DNA of 64,000 bases from Xanthomonas arboricola pv. juglandis (lineage in GTDB: Bacteria > Pseudomonadota > Gammaproteobacteria > Xanthomonadales > Xanthomonadaceae), in contig NZ_JZEF01000001.1 in NCBI RefSeq assembly GCF_001013475.1, forward strand, positions 993,458 through 1,057,457. The letters are read 5' to 3'. Every line of letters begins with the position of its first letter. The first letter of the stretch is position 1. Made by a program: the position numbers and the translations under genes. A model generated the notes under the pieces. The model ran no database searches. It was not told the origin of the DNA and saw only the letters and a list, made by a program, of their open reading frames with translations. This document shows positions 44,717-55,758 of the stretch, in pieces.

Positions 44717-46389
44717 ACGGCACACAGCCCGACCGTCTGCGCGATGTGTTCGGCCGGCATGCCTGGCGCCTGCTGCTGTCGGCGGTGCTGGTGCTGGTGA
44801 CCATGCTGGCAGGCGTGGGCCTGCTCGGCGTGTCGGGCAGTTTCCTGACCGCCGCCGCCTTGGCCGGTGTCGCGGGCATGGGCACCGGCTTCAATTTCTT
44901 TTCGCCCTCGGCCGGCATTCGCGCGCTGACCTTCGCGCGTATCGTCTCGCGTTATGGCGAAAAATTGATCGGCCACGACGCCACGCTGCGCATCGCCCGC
45001 GATCTGCGCGTGTGGTTCTTCCGCCGCGCGTTGCCGCTGGCGCCGGGCCGCCTGTCGGCCACGCGCACCGGCGATCTGCTGGCGCGGTTGATGTCCGACA
45101 TCGGCGAGGTCGATGGCGTGAGCGTGCGCGCGTTGGCGCCGTTGAGCGCATTGCTCGGCATCTGGGTGGCCGGCGTGGTGGCAGCGGCGCTGATCTATCC
45201 GCCGGCCGGCGTGTTGCTGGTGGTGGTTGGCGTGGTCATCGGCGGCGTGGTGCCGTGGCAGGTGGCGCGCGGCGGTGCGCAGCGCGAACAGCTGCGCGCC
45301 CGGCAACGCACCGCCTTGCGCACGCAGGCGTTCGAGGGGCTGGAAGGTGCGGCCGATCTCGCTGCGGTGGATGCGCAAGGTGCCTGGCTGCATCAGGTCG
45401 ATGCAACGGCGGCGGCGGTGGTCGATGGCGATCGCCTGCAACGCCGTCGCCTGATCGGCGGCAATCTGCTGCATGCGGTCTGCGGCGGTATCGGTCTGGC
45501 CGGCATGTTGTGGCTTGGGTTGAGCGCGGCAGAACGCGGATTGATCGCTGCGGAAATGGCGGCCGGGCTGGTGTTCCTGACCATGGCGCTGCTGGAGGTC
45601 TGGGCCGGCGCCGGGCTCGCCTTGCAGGCGCTGCAGAGCGCGCGCGTTGCGGCCAGGCGCCTGCAGTCCATCGTCGAACAGGCGCCGTCGGTCGTCGATC
45701 CGTCGCAGCCAGTGGATGCGCCACGCAGCGGCACGCTGCGCCTGCAACAGGTCAGTTTTGCGTGGCCGGGCAGTGGACGTGCGCTGCTGCAGGCGCTTGA
45801 TCTGAGCCTGGCGCCTGGCGAGCGCATCGCCATCAGCGGCGACAGCGGCAGCGGCAAGAGCAGCTTGTCCGCAGTGCTGTTGCGGCTGTGGGACCCGCAG
45901 GCCGGGCAGGTGACCTACGCCGATATCGACCTGCGCCACTTCGCGCAGGCGCAATGGCATCAACGCATCGCCTGGCTGCCGCAGAATGCCCCGGTGTTTG
46001 CCGGCACGGTGCGCGACAACCTGCGCATCGGCGATGCCGGCGCAGGCGATGCGGCCATGTGGAACGCGCTGGACCAGGTGCGTCTGCGCGCCTGGGCCAC
46101 CGCGCAGAACGGCCTGGACACCTGGGTCGGCGAAAACGGCGCCACGCTCTCGGCCGGCCAGGCGCGCCGGCTGGCGCTGGCGCGCGCCTTGCTGCGCGAG
46201 GCGCCGATCCTGCTGCTGGATGAACCCACCGACGGCTTGGATGTGGATACCGCGCACGCCCTGCTGCTGGATCTATCGGCCGCGCTGGGCGAACGCAGCC
46301 TGGTGATGATCACCCACGACAGCGTGCCCGATGGCGTGGTGCAGCGACGCTATCGCCTGCGGGCCGGTGCGCTGGAGCCGTTGGCCTGA
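44713..46389 (+). CDS. cydC: Cysteine/glutathione exporter subunit CydC (ABC)
   Basis: The 558-residue partner of CydD with the same layout: membrane domain (residues ~15-310) and ATPase domain (Walker A SGDSGSGKSS, Walker B ILLLDEPT). The signature motif is LSAGQARRL. The ATG overlaps the cydD stop (ATGA). The first loop VSRYGEKLIGHDATLRI is typical of CydC. Confidence 0.93.
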   Translation: MNGTQPDRLRDVFGRHAWRLLLSAVLVLVTMLAGVGLLGVSGSFLTAAALAGVAGMGTGFNFFSPSAGIRALTFARIVSRYGEKLIGHDATLRIARDLRVWFFRRALPLAPGRLSATRTGDLLARLMSDIGEVDGVSVRALAPLSALLGIWVAGVVAAALIYPPAGVLLVVVGVVIGGVVPWQVARGGAQREQLRARQRTALRTQAFEGLEGAADLAAVDAQGAWLHQVDATAAAVVDGDRLQRRRLIGGNLLHAVCGGIGLAGMLWLGLSAAERGLIAAEMAAGLVFLTMALLEVWAGAGLALQALQSARVAARRLQSIVEQAPSVVDPSQPVDAPRSGTLRLQQVSFAWPGSGRALLQALDLSLAPGERIAISGDSGSGKSSLSAVLLRLWDPQAGQVTYADIDLRHFAQAQWHQRIAWLPQNAPVFAGTVRDNLRIGDAGAGDAAMWNALDQVRLRAWATAQNGLDTWVGENGATLSAGQARRLALARALLREAPILLLDEPTDGLDVDTAHALLLDLSAALGERSLVMITHDSVPDGVVQRRYRLRAGALEPLA

Positions 46390-46446
46390 GGATGCTGTTG
46401 CCGGTTCGCACTGACCGGTTGTGCGCATGTATCACGCAGGCGCCGC

Positions 46447-46869
46447 TCACCCCAGCAATGCGTGGAGTGCTGCCATCAGCGCAGGTTGGCGGCATGCCCA
46501 ATACAAGGCGGCGACGTTCGCTACGACAGTGATCCAGAACCGCGGCTGGAAGGCTGCCTTGCTGGATTTATGCCGGAACAGCGCCTGCGCCAGCAACGCG
46601 CCCGGCCACCCGCCGAGCAGTGCGATGAGGTGCAGGGTGGCTTCCGGTGTGCGTTGCCGGCCGCGTTGGGCCGCGCTCTTGTCGAGCCGGTAGACCAGCA
46701 TCGCCAGCATGCTTGCAGCCGCGTACCACAGCGCCAGCAGCGCCGGCAGGCGACCTGCAACCACCATCGTTGCCATGCCGATTACAAACAGCAGCGCCAG
46801 CGTCTTGCGCGGCAGGCTCTGCTGCCGTGACGGACCACGCCGCCGTTGCGCAGGTCTGGAAATCAGCAA
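46447..46869 (-). CDS. DUF1294 membrane protein
   Basis: A small membrane protein (about 140 residues) with several hydrophobic segments and the DUF1294 end block KSAAQRGRQRTPEATLHLIALLGGWPGALLAQ...FRHKSSK. The start is uncertain: the first in-frame candidate is TTG at 46869, which overlaps the metX stop region, and no ATG lies before the first membrane helix. Members are often fused to cold-shock domains, but not here. Function unknown. Confidence 0.7.
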   Translation of the reverse strand: MLISRPAQRRRGPSRQQSLPRKTLALLFVIGMATMVVAGRLPALLALWYAAASMLAMLVYRLDKSAAQRGRQRTPEATLHLIALLGGWPGALLAQALFRHKSSKAAFQPRFWITVVANVAALYWACRQPALMAALHALLG

Positions 46870-48065
46870 GCGTCCAGGAAGTTGCGTACCGCCGGCCCGA
46901 AGCGTGCGAAATCGACCAGGAAGGCATCGTGGCCTTGTGGCGAATCCAGCCCGATGAAGTGTGCATCGGCACCGCCGGCGCGCAGGCCTTCGGCGATCTG
47001 TTCCTGCTGCTGCACCGGGAACAGGATGTCGGTGTTGGCACCGATCGCCAGCGCCCGCGCGATGCGGATCTGCGCCAGTCCGGCCAGCACCGTGGCGTCG
47101 GTCGAGATGCCTGTATCCGGCTTGGCGGCGACAGCAGCGTTGTCGGCCTGCGTGCCATCGACCCGCGCGTCGATGGCCGGGCTGTTGTCGACATACTCGG
47201 CCAGATCGAACCAATCCATCGAGCGGCTCAGATACAGGTAGCAGTTGGGATCGAAGAAGCGCACGAAGCGGCGCGCATGGCCTTCCAGATAACTTTCGAC
47301 CTGGAATTCCAGGCCGAACGGATCGTCGGCGGCCTGTTCGGAATCCAGCCGCACGCGGCCGAAACGGCCGTCCCATTCCAGTGCCGAGCGGTAGGTGATC
47401 ACGCCGAGTTTGCGCGCCATGCGCATGCCCGATTCCGGGTAATGCGTGTCGTCGTAGTGGCCGCCGTTCCAGTGCGGATCCAGGCGGATGGCTTCGCGCT
47501 GCAGCGAGCGGATCGCGATCGAGAACGGCAGCGCCTGCGCACTGCCGGAGATATTGATATGGCTGCGCGCGATGCCGGGGTGGCGCAGCAACAACGCCAG
47601 TGCGGTCATGCCGCCCATCGAGTTGCCGATCAGGCAGGCCAGTTGCTCGATGCCCAACGCGCGCACCACGTCGGCTGCGGCATCGGCCACATCTTCGATC
47701 GACAGTTCCGGGAAACCCAGGCGATACCGCGTGCCGGTGGCAGGGTCGATCGACGCCGGGCCGGTCGAGCCCTTGCAGCTGCCCAAGGAATTGACGCAGA
47801 CCACGAACCAGCGTTCGGTATCGATTGGCTTGCCCGGCCCGAGCATCGCTTCCCACCAGCCCGGCTCGGGATTGGCCTGATTTGCCGCGGCATGCGCATT
47901 CGGCGACAGACCAGTGACGATCAACACCGCATTGCTGAGATCGGCTGCCAGCGTGCCCCAGGTTTCGTAGGCGACACGCGCCTGCATCAGCACACCACCG
48001 CGCTTCATCGGAAACGGCGAGGTCAGCGCGTGGAACAGCGTGCCGGGGGGAATGAATTCAGTCAT
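46863..48065 (-). CDS. MetX-family O-acyltransferase (serine O-succinyltransferase or homoserine O-acetyltransferase)
   Basis: A 400-residue alpha/beta hydrolase-fold acyltransferase with nucleophile S149 in GNSMGGM, an ILFPVQQQEQIAEG block near the acid and a final SPQGHDAFLVD with the histidine. Proteins of this subgroup in Xanthomonadales have been characterised as L-serine O-succinyltransferases of cysteine synthesis; older annotations call them homoserine O-acetyltransferase MetX. A stretch of about 30 residues around 295-325 (DARVDGTQADNAAVAAKPDT) appears extra compared with the homologues I remember. The gene starts just after the repeat cluster at 48107. Confidence 0.82.
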   Translation of the reverse strand: MTEFIPPGTLFHALTSPFPMKRGGVLMQARVAYETWGTLAADLSNAVLIVTGLSPNAHAAANQANPEPGWWEAMLGPGKPIDTERWFVVCVNSLGSCKGSTGPASIDPATGTRYRLGFPELSIEDVADAAADVVRALGIEQLACLIGNSMGGMTALALLLRHPGIARSHINISGSAQALPFSIAIRSLQREAIRLDPHWNGGHYDDTHYPESGMRMARKLGVITYRSALEWDGRFGRVRLDSEQAADDPFGLEFQVESYLEGHARRFVRFFDPNCYLYLSRSMDWFDLAEYVDNSPAIDARVDGTQADNAAVAAKPDTGISTDATVLAGLAQIRIARALAIGANTDILFPVQQQEQIAEGLRAGGADAHFIGLDSPQGHDAFLVDFARFGPAVRNFLDAC

Positions 48066-48106
48066 GCGGCAATTCTATCTGCCATGGCAGGTGCCGGGGT
48101 GCAGGA

Positions 48107-48139
48107 TGGGATTCGGGAATTGGGAATCGGGAATCGGTT
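48107..48139. repeat. REP-like GGGAATCGG repeat, single arm
   Basis: GGGATTCGGGAATTGGGAAT units just upstream of the acyltransferase gene, the same family as at 24913. Confidence 0.6.
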
Positions 48140-48177
48140 TGAGTCGTTGCTCTGTGTGATGCCACTCTGCAGAGCGG

Positions 48178-48330
48178 CGGATCTGCGGCTTGGTTGCAGG
48201 GCCCTTGCCGCCCACCATCGCAGGACACGCCGCAAGTACGTCCCTGTAGGCTCTGGTGCGGCATTCATGCCGCGTAAGGTCCCGCGAAGATGGGCGCGCA
48301 AGGACTGGTGGAGATGGTCGGTGTGCGTGG
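48178..48330. repeat. Palindromic repeat family, copy E
   Basis: Palindrome with CCCACCATCGCAGGACACGC, centre GCGGCATTCATGCCGC and GGTCCCGCGAAGATGGG, of the family at 4437. No gene lies in 48066-48606. Confidence 0.8.
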
Positions 48331-48386
48331 TTTTCAGCAAAACAATCAGCACACCGTCTGGTGCGGTATCCTTGCCCTCGACGTTG

Positions 48387-48530
48387 CGAGTTTGCTGCAG
48401 GGCCCTTGCCCGCCCACCATCGCAGGACACGCCGCAAGTACGTCCTTGTAGGCTCTTACGCGGCATCCATGCCGCGTAAGAGCCCGCGAAGATGGGCGGG
48501 CAAGGACCAGTGGAGATATTGGGTGTGCAG
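48387..48530. repeat. Palindromic repeat family, copy F
   Basis: A second adjacent copy with CCCACCATCGCAGGACACGC, centre GCGGCATCCATGCCGC and CCCGCGAAGATGGGCGGGC. It is in the same orientation as copy E, about 200 bp away. Confidence 0.8.
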
Positions 48531-48606
48531 GGTTTTCAACACCGCAGCCGACTCACTCCGGTGCGGTGTCATCGTTGATTGCGTCGCGTCGACACGTGGC
48601 GGCCAA

Positions 48607-49620
48607 TCAGCGACCGATCACCAGCTCCACCGGCGCGGCAGTGGGCAGTTCCACCATCACCGGCACGCTCTCGACATCGTCGGCCTGGCGCATCGCGTTG
48701 CCGCTGCGCGACAGCCGTGCCAGCACCTGCACGGTGTCCAGCGACGACAGCGTGCGCGTCGGCATCGGGCTGTCGCCGTCGTCCAGGGTGATGGTCAACG
48801 GCAGCTCGCTTAGCGCGTGTTTTTCCACCGCCACCGGCATCGGCGTGTCGGCGGCGCGCGCAATCACGAAGACGCTGGTGTCGCCCGGCAACCCGGTGCG
48901 TTTGGCGAACTCGGCATCCAGCGTCACGCGCACCTGGATGCGTTTGCCGCTGGCTGCATCGGCGGCAGGCGTAGCCGGCGTCTGGATCGGCGCCAGCCTG
49001 GCTTCCTGGCGCGCGGCGTTGATCTGTTCCAGCAGGCCGGGACGGGTAGAGGCATCCACCACGCGCAGCAACGGCTCCCAGGTCTCGCTGGCCTTGGCCG
49101 GCTGACCGGCCTGGCGCTGCACCACGCCCAGGAACCAGCGTGCGCGTTGATGGTTCGGTTGCACCGCCAGCGCTTGTTCCAGCAGCCGCATGGCCTGCGG
49201 ATCCGGGCGCCCGCTGTCGTCGGCGAGCATGCGCGACTGTGCGGCAGCCACCAGCACATCCGGCTCTTCCGGACGCAGCACGACCGCGCGCGCAAACGCA
49301 TCGCGCGCTTCGGCGAATTTCTGTTGGCTGGACAGCGAGCGCCCCAGCAACACCCAGCCTTCGGTCTGATCGGGATTGCGCGCCAGTGCGGCGCGCAGTT
49401 GCACGATAGCTTCATCCAGCGAGCGTGGCGTGGCCGGCCGCTCGGCCGGCGCCTGAATTGCGCTCGGTGTGCCGACCAGCCAGTACAGCGCCGCGCTCGC
49501 CGCCAGCAGCAACACCGCGATGCTGGCGGTCAGCCCGCGCGCCTCGCGCCACAGCGGCCGCAGCGCCACACCAAAGACGAGCAGGGCCAGCACCACCACC
49601 GCAATGACGAAGCCGGCCAT
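48607..49620 (-). CDS. ccmI: Cytochrome c maturation protein CcmI (TPR)
   Basis: A 337-residue apocytochrome c chaperone. Two membrane segments at the N-terminus (FVIAVVVLALLVFGVAL and IAVLLLAASAALYWLVG) flank a loop. A periplasmic TPR region follows (EGWVLLGRSLSSQQKFAEARDAF and similar units at about residues 90-200), then a beta-rich C-terminal domain. The start overlaps the ccmH stop (TGATG). Last gene of the ccm operon. Confidence 0.9.
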   Translation of the reverse strand: MAGFVIAVVVLALLVFGVALRPLWREARGLTASIAVLLLAASAALYWLVGTPSAIQAPAERPATPRSLDEAIVQLRAALARNPDQTEGWVLLGRSLSSQQKFAEARDAFARAVVLRPEEPDVLVAAAQSRMLADDSGRPDPQAMRLLEQALAVQPNHQRARWFLGVVQRQAGQPAKASETWEPLLRVVDASTRPGLLEQINAARQEARLAPIQTPATPAADAASGKRIQVRVTLDAEFAKRTGLPGDTSVFVIARAADTPMPVAVEKHALSELPLTITLDDGDSPMPTRTLSSLDTVQVLARLSRSGNAMRQADDVESVPVMVELPTAAPVELVIGR

Positions 49621-50054
49621 CACCACTCCTGCTCATCGGCGGGCAGGGCGGGCGCAGCCACGCTGCGTCGGCGCACCAGCAACACAATGGCGCCAGCGCC
49701 CAGCAACAGCACCAGCAGCGGGCCGAACCACAGCAGCCAGGTGCGCGATTCCACGCGCGGGCGGTACAGCACGAACTCGCCATAGCGTGCGACCAGGAAC
49801 TGGCGGATCTGCGCATCGCTGCGGCCTGCGTGCATCAGCGCCAGCACTTCGCGGCGCAGGTCCTGGGCGATCTGCGCATTGGAGTCGGCCAGCGACTGGT
49901 TCTGGCACTGCACGCAGCGCAGCTCGGCGGTGAGCGCATGGAAGCGCGCCTCTTCCTCGGCCGAGGCGTAGCGCAGCGGCGCCGGGTCGCCGACCGGCTG
50001 GGCCAGGGCCAGCCAGGGCAACATCAGCAGCGTCAGCAGCCAGGCGCGCATCAT
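49620..50054 (-). CDS. ccmH: Cytochrome c maturation protein CcmH
   Basis: A 144-residue membrane-anchored periplasmic thiol-disulfide protein. A signal segment (WLLTLLMLPWLALA) is followed by the LRCVQCQNQSLADS motif with C47 and C50, which reduce the apocytochrome haem-binding cysteines. A C-terminal membrane helix (FGPLLVLLLGAGAIVLLV) follows. The ATG overlaps the ccmG stop. Confidence 0.95.
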   Translation of the reverse strand: MMRAWLLTLLMLPWLALAQPVGDPAPLRYASAEEEARFHALTAELRCVQCQNQSLADSNAQIAQDLRREVLALMHAGRSDAQIRQFLVARYGEFVLYRPRVESRTWLLWFGPLLVLLLGAGAIVLLVRRRSVAAPALPADEQEW

Positions 50055-50653
50055 TGCGTGGCGTGCAGGTCCGGTGCGGCACTGGGCGAGCGCTCGATCT
50101 TGCTCAGCACCGGAATCAGCTGCGTGTCGATGATGGATTGGGTGAGCATGCCGCTGTACTTCCAGCGCACCACGCCGCGCCCGTCGACCAGAAAGGTCTC
50201 CGGCGCCGCAGCGATGCCGAAGTCGATCGCGGTACGGCCGTCTTTGTCGGCGACTACCAGCAGATACGGGTTGCCCAGCTGTTCGAGCCAGCGCAGCGCA
50301 TCGTTGCGCTCGTCCTTCCAGTTGTAGCCGATCACGCGCACGCGCTTGGTCAGCGCAAAGCGGCTCAGCACCGGGTGCTCCTCGCGGCAGGCCGGGCACC
50401 AGCTACCCCACACGTTGATGATGTACGGCGCGCCGCGCAGTTCGCGCGCATGCACCACGATGCTGGGGTCGTGCAGCAGCGGCAGTGCGAACTCCGGCGC
50501 CGGCTTGCCGATCAGCGCAGAGGGCAGGGCATCGCGATCGTCCTGACCGGAGCGCACCACCGCATAGACCAGCAGCGCTGCCAGTGCGAGCAGCAGCACG
50601 ATGGCACCTACCAGAACCGCAGTAGGCAGGCGGGGTGAACGTGACTCAACCAT
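50051..50653 (-). CDS. ccmG: Thiol:disulfide interchange protein CcmG/DsbE
   Basis: A 200-residue membrane-anchored thioredoxin-like protein that reduces CcmH/apocytochrome. N-terminal anchor VLVGAIVLLLALAALLVYAV; active site WGSWCPACR with C86 and C89; cis-proline region AAPETFLVDG. ATG 50653 is preceded by GGAG; a longer frame to 50710 lies within ccmF. Confidence 0.95.
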   Translation of the reverse strand: MVESRSPRLPTAVLVGAIVLLLALAALLVYAVVRSGQDDRDALPSALIGKPAPEFALPLLHDPSIVVHARELRGAPYIINVWGSWCPACREEHPVLSRFALTKRVRVIGYNWKDERNDALRWLEQLGNPYLLVVADKDGRTAIDFGIAAAPETFLVDGRGVVRWKYSGMLTQSIIDTQLIPVLSKIERSPSAAPDLHATQ

Positions 50654-52583
50654 CTTGGATCTCCGGAGAACAAAAAAAACGCCGGTCGGCCGCGGTGACC
50701 AGGCCGCCAAGCGCCATCAGCAGCGCCCCCAGCCAGATCCAGCGGACGAACGGTTTGAGGTGGACGCGGACCGCCCAGGCCTGGTTGCCCAGGGGTTCGC
50801 CAAGCGCGACATACAGGTCGCCGAACGGGCCGGGACGGATCGCCGCTTCGGTCAAGATCTGCCCGCCGCTGGCGTAGCGGCGTTTTTCCGCATGCATCAG
50901 GCCGACCGGCGCATCGTCCTTGAACACCTGCAGATTGGCACGGTCGGAGACGTAATTGGGCCCGCGCAGCTCTTCGACATTATCGAAGTGCAGCGCGTAG
51001 CGGCCGATCTGCATCTGCTGCCCGGGCGCCAGTGCGACCTCGCGCTGCAGGCTCAGTGATTCCACCAGCAACGCACCGGCCAGGAACACCGCCACGCCCA
51101 GATGCGCCAGCAGCATGCCCAGCATTTCGGCGGTGAGCTTGCGGCCCTTGGCTGCGCGCCGCGTCCACAGGAAGCGCAGCGTGCCCAGCAGCACCCAGGC
51201 CGCGCCGGCCACGCCGAGTGCCGCCTTCCACTGACCCTGCGGCGCGGCGAACCAGGCCAGCACGCCTGCGGCAACCGCCAGGCCTGCCCATTGTGCGAGC
51301 ATCGCCAGCGGACGCGAGGCCTGCTCGCGCTGCCAGCGGGTCAGCGGGCCGAACGGCAACAGCGCCACCAGCGGCGCCATCAGCACCAGGAACAAGGTGC
51401 CGAAGTAGGGCGGCCCCACCGACAGCTTGCCCATGCCCAAGGCGTCGGCCAGCAGCGGATACAGCGTGCCCAGCAAGACCATCGCGCAGGCGCAGGCGAG
51501 CAGCAGGTTGTTCAACAGCAGCAAGGTTTCGCGCGAGCTGCCGGCGAACGCGCGGCGCGGATCATCGACCAGCGACAGGCGCGGTGCACGCAACGCGTAC
51601 AGCAGCAGCGAACCACCGACCACCGCCAGCAGGAACACCAGGATGAACAGGCCGCGCGACGGGTCGGCCGCAAACGCATGCACGCTGGTCAGCACGCCCG
51701 AGCGCACCAGGAAGGTGCCCAGCAACGACAGCGAAAAGGCGGCGATCGCCAGCAGCAAGGTCCAGCTGGCGAAGCTGCCGCGCTTTTCGGTGACCGCCTG
51801 CGAATGCAGCAAGGCGGTGCCCACCAGCCACGGCATGAAACTGGCATTTTCCACCGGGTCCCAGAACCACCAGCCGCCCCAGCCCAGCTCGTAATACGCC
51901 CACCAGCTGCCGAGCGCGATGCCGACGGTGAGCATGGCCCAGGCCACATTGGTCCATGGCCGCGTCCAGCGCAGCCAGCGCGCATCCATGCGGCCTTCCA
52001 GCAACGCAGCGATGGCGAAGGCGAACGGCACCGCAAAGCCGACATAGCCGCAATACAGCATCGGCGGATGGATGATCAGCCCCGGGTCCTGCAACAGCGG
52101 ATTCAGATCGGCGCCTTCCAGCGGCACCGGCAACAAGCGCGCAAACGGGTTGGAGGTGAACAGCAGAAAGGCCAGGAAGCCGATGCTGACCAGCGCCATC
52201 ACCCCGAGCACGCGCGCCACCACCTGCATGGGCAACTGCCGCGACCACAGCGCCACCGCACCGGTCCACAGCGCCAGCACCAAGGTCCACAGCAGCAACG
52301 AGCCTTCGTGCGCGCCCCACACCGCCGAATAGCGGTACATCACCGGCAGCAGGCTGTTGGAATTCTCGGCGACATAGCGCACCGAAAAATCCTGCACCAG
52401 GAAGGCATGCGTCAGCAGTGCGAAGGCCGCTGCGATCAGGCCCAGCTGCAGCAACGCGGCCGGCCGCGCGACCGCCATCCAGCTGCTGCGCCCACGCTGC
52501 GCACCAGCCAGCGGCAGCGCGGCCTGCATCAAGGCCACCAGCAACGCCAGGATCAGCAGGAACGTTCCGAGCTCAGGCAGCAT
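50646..52583 (-). CDS. ccmF: Haem lyase subunit CcmF
   Basis: A 645-residue polytopic haem lyase core protein that, with CcmH/CcmI, attaches haem to apocytochrome c. The tryptophan-rich WWD domain is WGGWWFWDPVENASFMPWL at about residues 235-253; histidines in loops such as WGAHEGSLLLW are conserved haem contacts. The stop overlaps the ccmG start by eight bases. A 159-nt gap to ccmE upstream contains no feature I can name. Confidence 0.96.
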   Translation of the reverse strand: MLPELGTFLLILALLVALMQAALPLAGAQRGRSSWMAVARPAALLQLGLIAAAFALLTHAFLVQDFSVRYVAENSNSLLPVMYRYSAVWGAHEGSLLLWTLVLALWTGAVALWSRQLPMQVVARVLGVMALVSIGFLAFLLFTSNPFARLLPVPLEGADLNPLLQDPGLIIHPPMLYCGYVGFAVPFAFAIAALLEGRMDARWLRWTRPWTNVAWAMLTVGIALGSWWAYYELGWGGWWFWDPVENASFMPWLVGTALLHSQAVTEKRGSFASWTLLLAIAAFSLSLLGTFLVRSGVLTSVHAFAADPSRGLFILVFLLAVVGGSLLLYALRAPRLSLVDDPRRAFAGSSRETLLLLNNLLLACACAMVLLGTLYPLLADALGMGKLSVGPPYFGTLFLVLMAPLVALLPFGPLTRWQREQASRPLAMLAQWAGLAVAAGVLAWFAAPQGQWKAALGVAGAAWVLLGTLRFLWTRRAAKGRKLTAEMLGMLLAHLGVAVFLAGALLVESLSLQREVALAPGQQMQIGRYALHFDNVEELRGPNYVSDRANLQVFKDDAPVGLMHAEKRRYASGGQILTEAAIRPGPFGDLYVALGEPLGNQAWAVRVHLKPFVRWIWLGALLMALGGLVTAADRRFFCSPEIQDG

Positions 52584-52742
52584 CGGGTCGGCGCATCGGT
52601 AGGCATGCAGTGGTGCGAGGCTTGCGGGCGCAGGGCAGAAGCGTCATCTATGCAGCGTCCACGCGCGCCTGCCGGTGCACAGCAAGGCAACCACTGTCCG
52701 AACCACCACCGTGCAGGAATGCCAACGTCCTGACGCGCGCCA

Positions 52743-54129
<1,387 letters not shown>

Positions 54130-54223
54130 GCGATGGCAGCAGCCTTTGGAATGGCATTGGCTCTCGAAACAGCAACAACGCAATGAGTGGAGCGTCTTGT
54201 CGACAGCGCATCGACCGCAGGGC

Positions 54224-54919
54224 TCAACTCAAGGAAATCCGGATCGCGGCAGCCGCAGCCAGCGGTGCCAGCATCACGCCGATCACCAATCCGGCGCCCA
54301 GCAACAACAACGCACCCACCGCATCCTGTCCTTGTCCGCTGGCCGCGACACTGCCGGCACCGAACACCAGCACCGGCACGTACAACGGCAACGCCAGCAA
54401 CGCCACGAGAATACCAGAGCGTTTCATCGTCACCGTCAGTGCCGCAACCACGGCACCAAGCAGACTCAGAAGCGGTGTGCCCAGCGCCAACGATGCCAGC
54501 AGCACCGGTAGTTGGTCATGTGGCAGGTGCAGCAATTCGCCCAGCAGCGGCGTCACCGCGATCAATGGCAGCGCGCTGGTCGCCCAGTGCAGCAGCACGC
54601 GCACCGCGATCAGCCACGCCAACGGCACCGGCGCCAGCAGCCATTGCTCCATCGAGCCGTCTTCCACATCGCTGCGGAACAGCGCATCCAGCGACAACAG
54701 GCCGGCCAGCAGCACCGACAGCCACAGCACCGCCGGTGCGGCCTGCGCCAGCAGGTCCGGGCGACCGCCCAGGCCCAGCGCGAACAGCACCACCATCAGC
54801 AAGGCGAACAGCGCCGGCTGCAAGGCATCGCTGCGACGGCGCCACAGCAGCTGCAGGTCGCGGCTGAGCAGCGCGCGCGCGGCCTGCCACAGCGAGGGTT
54901 GTGGCGAATGCAGGCTCAT
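54224..54919 (-). CDS. ccmB: Haem ABC exporter permease CcmB
   Basis: A 231-residue permease with six membrane segments. [27 protein letters not shown] and [17 protein letters not shown] are strongly conserved in CcmB. With CcmA it forms the ATPase complex that frees haem-loaded CcmE. The ATG overlaps the ccmA stop (ATGA); ccmC follows after about 95 nt. Confidence 0.95.
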   Translation of the reverse strand: MSLHSPQPSLWQAARALLSRDLQLLWRRRSDALQPALFALLMVVLFALGLGGRPDLLAQAAPAVLWLSVLLAGLLSLDALFRSDVEDGSMEQWLLAPVPLAWLIAVRVLLHWATSALPLIAVTPLLGELLHLPHDQLPVLLASLALGTPLLSLLGAVVAALTVTMKRSGILVALLALPLYVPVLVFGAGSVAASGQGQDAVGALLLLGAGLVIGVMLAPLAAAAAIRISLS

Positions 54920-55560
54920 GCCGCCGCCTCCAGCGTGAGCATGCGCGTGCGCACCGGCGGCGCCGCGTAGGCGCCGTGGGTGGTGACCAGCGCCGCGCCA
55001 CCGCCGCGCAGGTGCGCGGAGATCATCCGGTTGACCAGGGTGATGCCGTCCAGGTCCAGGTTGGCGTAGGGCTCGTCCAGCAGCCACAGCGGGGCCGGCG
55101 ACAACCACAGCCGCGCCAGCGCCAGGCGCTTGCGCTGGCCGGCCGACAGCTGCCGCACCAGCGCATCCTCGTAGCCGGCCAGGCCGACGATGGCCAGCGC
55201 GCTGCCGGGCATCTGCTTGGCGCGGCGGCCATGCAGGCCGCACAGGAAATGCAGGTTCTCCAGCGTGCTGAGATCGGCCTTCAGCCCCGGCAAATGGCCC
55301 AGATAGGCCATGAAGCGGCTGCGGTCGCCGCGCCGCGCGGTCTTGCCGTCGATCTGGATCTGCCCGCGCTCCACATGCAGCAGCCCGGCCAGCACCCGCA
55401 GCAGCGTTGTCTTGCCGGCGCCGTTGTCGCCTTGCACCAGCAGCGCCTCGCCGGCATCGACATGGAAATCCAGCGGGCCGAACACCGGCTCCTCGTTGCG
55501 GCTGAAAGCCAGCGCGCGCGCCGCCAGCAGCGGTGGCGCAGTGTGCAGCGGTTCGATCAT
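54916..55560 (-). CDS. ccmA: Haem ABC exporter ATP-binding protein CcmA
   Basis: A 214-residue ABC ATPase: Walker [14 protein letters not shown], signature [14 protein letters not shown], Walker [14 protein letters not shown], and H-loop VTTHG. First gene of the ccmABCDEFGHI operon, divergent from the aminotransferase gene across 198 bp in which I see only weak promoter candidates. Confidence 0.95.
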   Translation of the reverse strand: MIEPLHTAPPLLAARALAFSRNEEPVFGPLDFHVDAGEALLVQGDNGAGKTTLLRVLAGLLHVERGQIQIDGKTARRGDRSRFMAYLGHLPGLKADLSTLENLHFLCGLHGRRAKQMPGSALAIVGLAGYEDALVRQLSAGQRKRLALARLWLSPAPLWLLDEPYANLDLDGITLVNRMISAHLRGGGAALVTTHGAYAAPPVRTRMLTLEAAA

Positions 55561-55758
55561 CGGCGCAGCGGGCTCCCGTCGCAGGACGGCATGGGGTGGG
55601 CGAGGCAGGGCGCGCATTGTAGCGACGATGGCGCGCTGCCGGGGGCGCGTTCGGCGGCGTGATGTGTCCGGGAACGCTGTTTTGCACCGGCCGGGCGCAA
55701 CCGCCTGGCGGCTTTGCGTACACTCGCGGTCCCCCCGTTTGTTGCCCGGACAGGCCCG

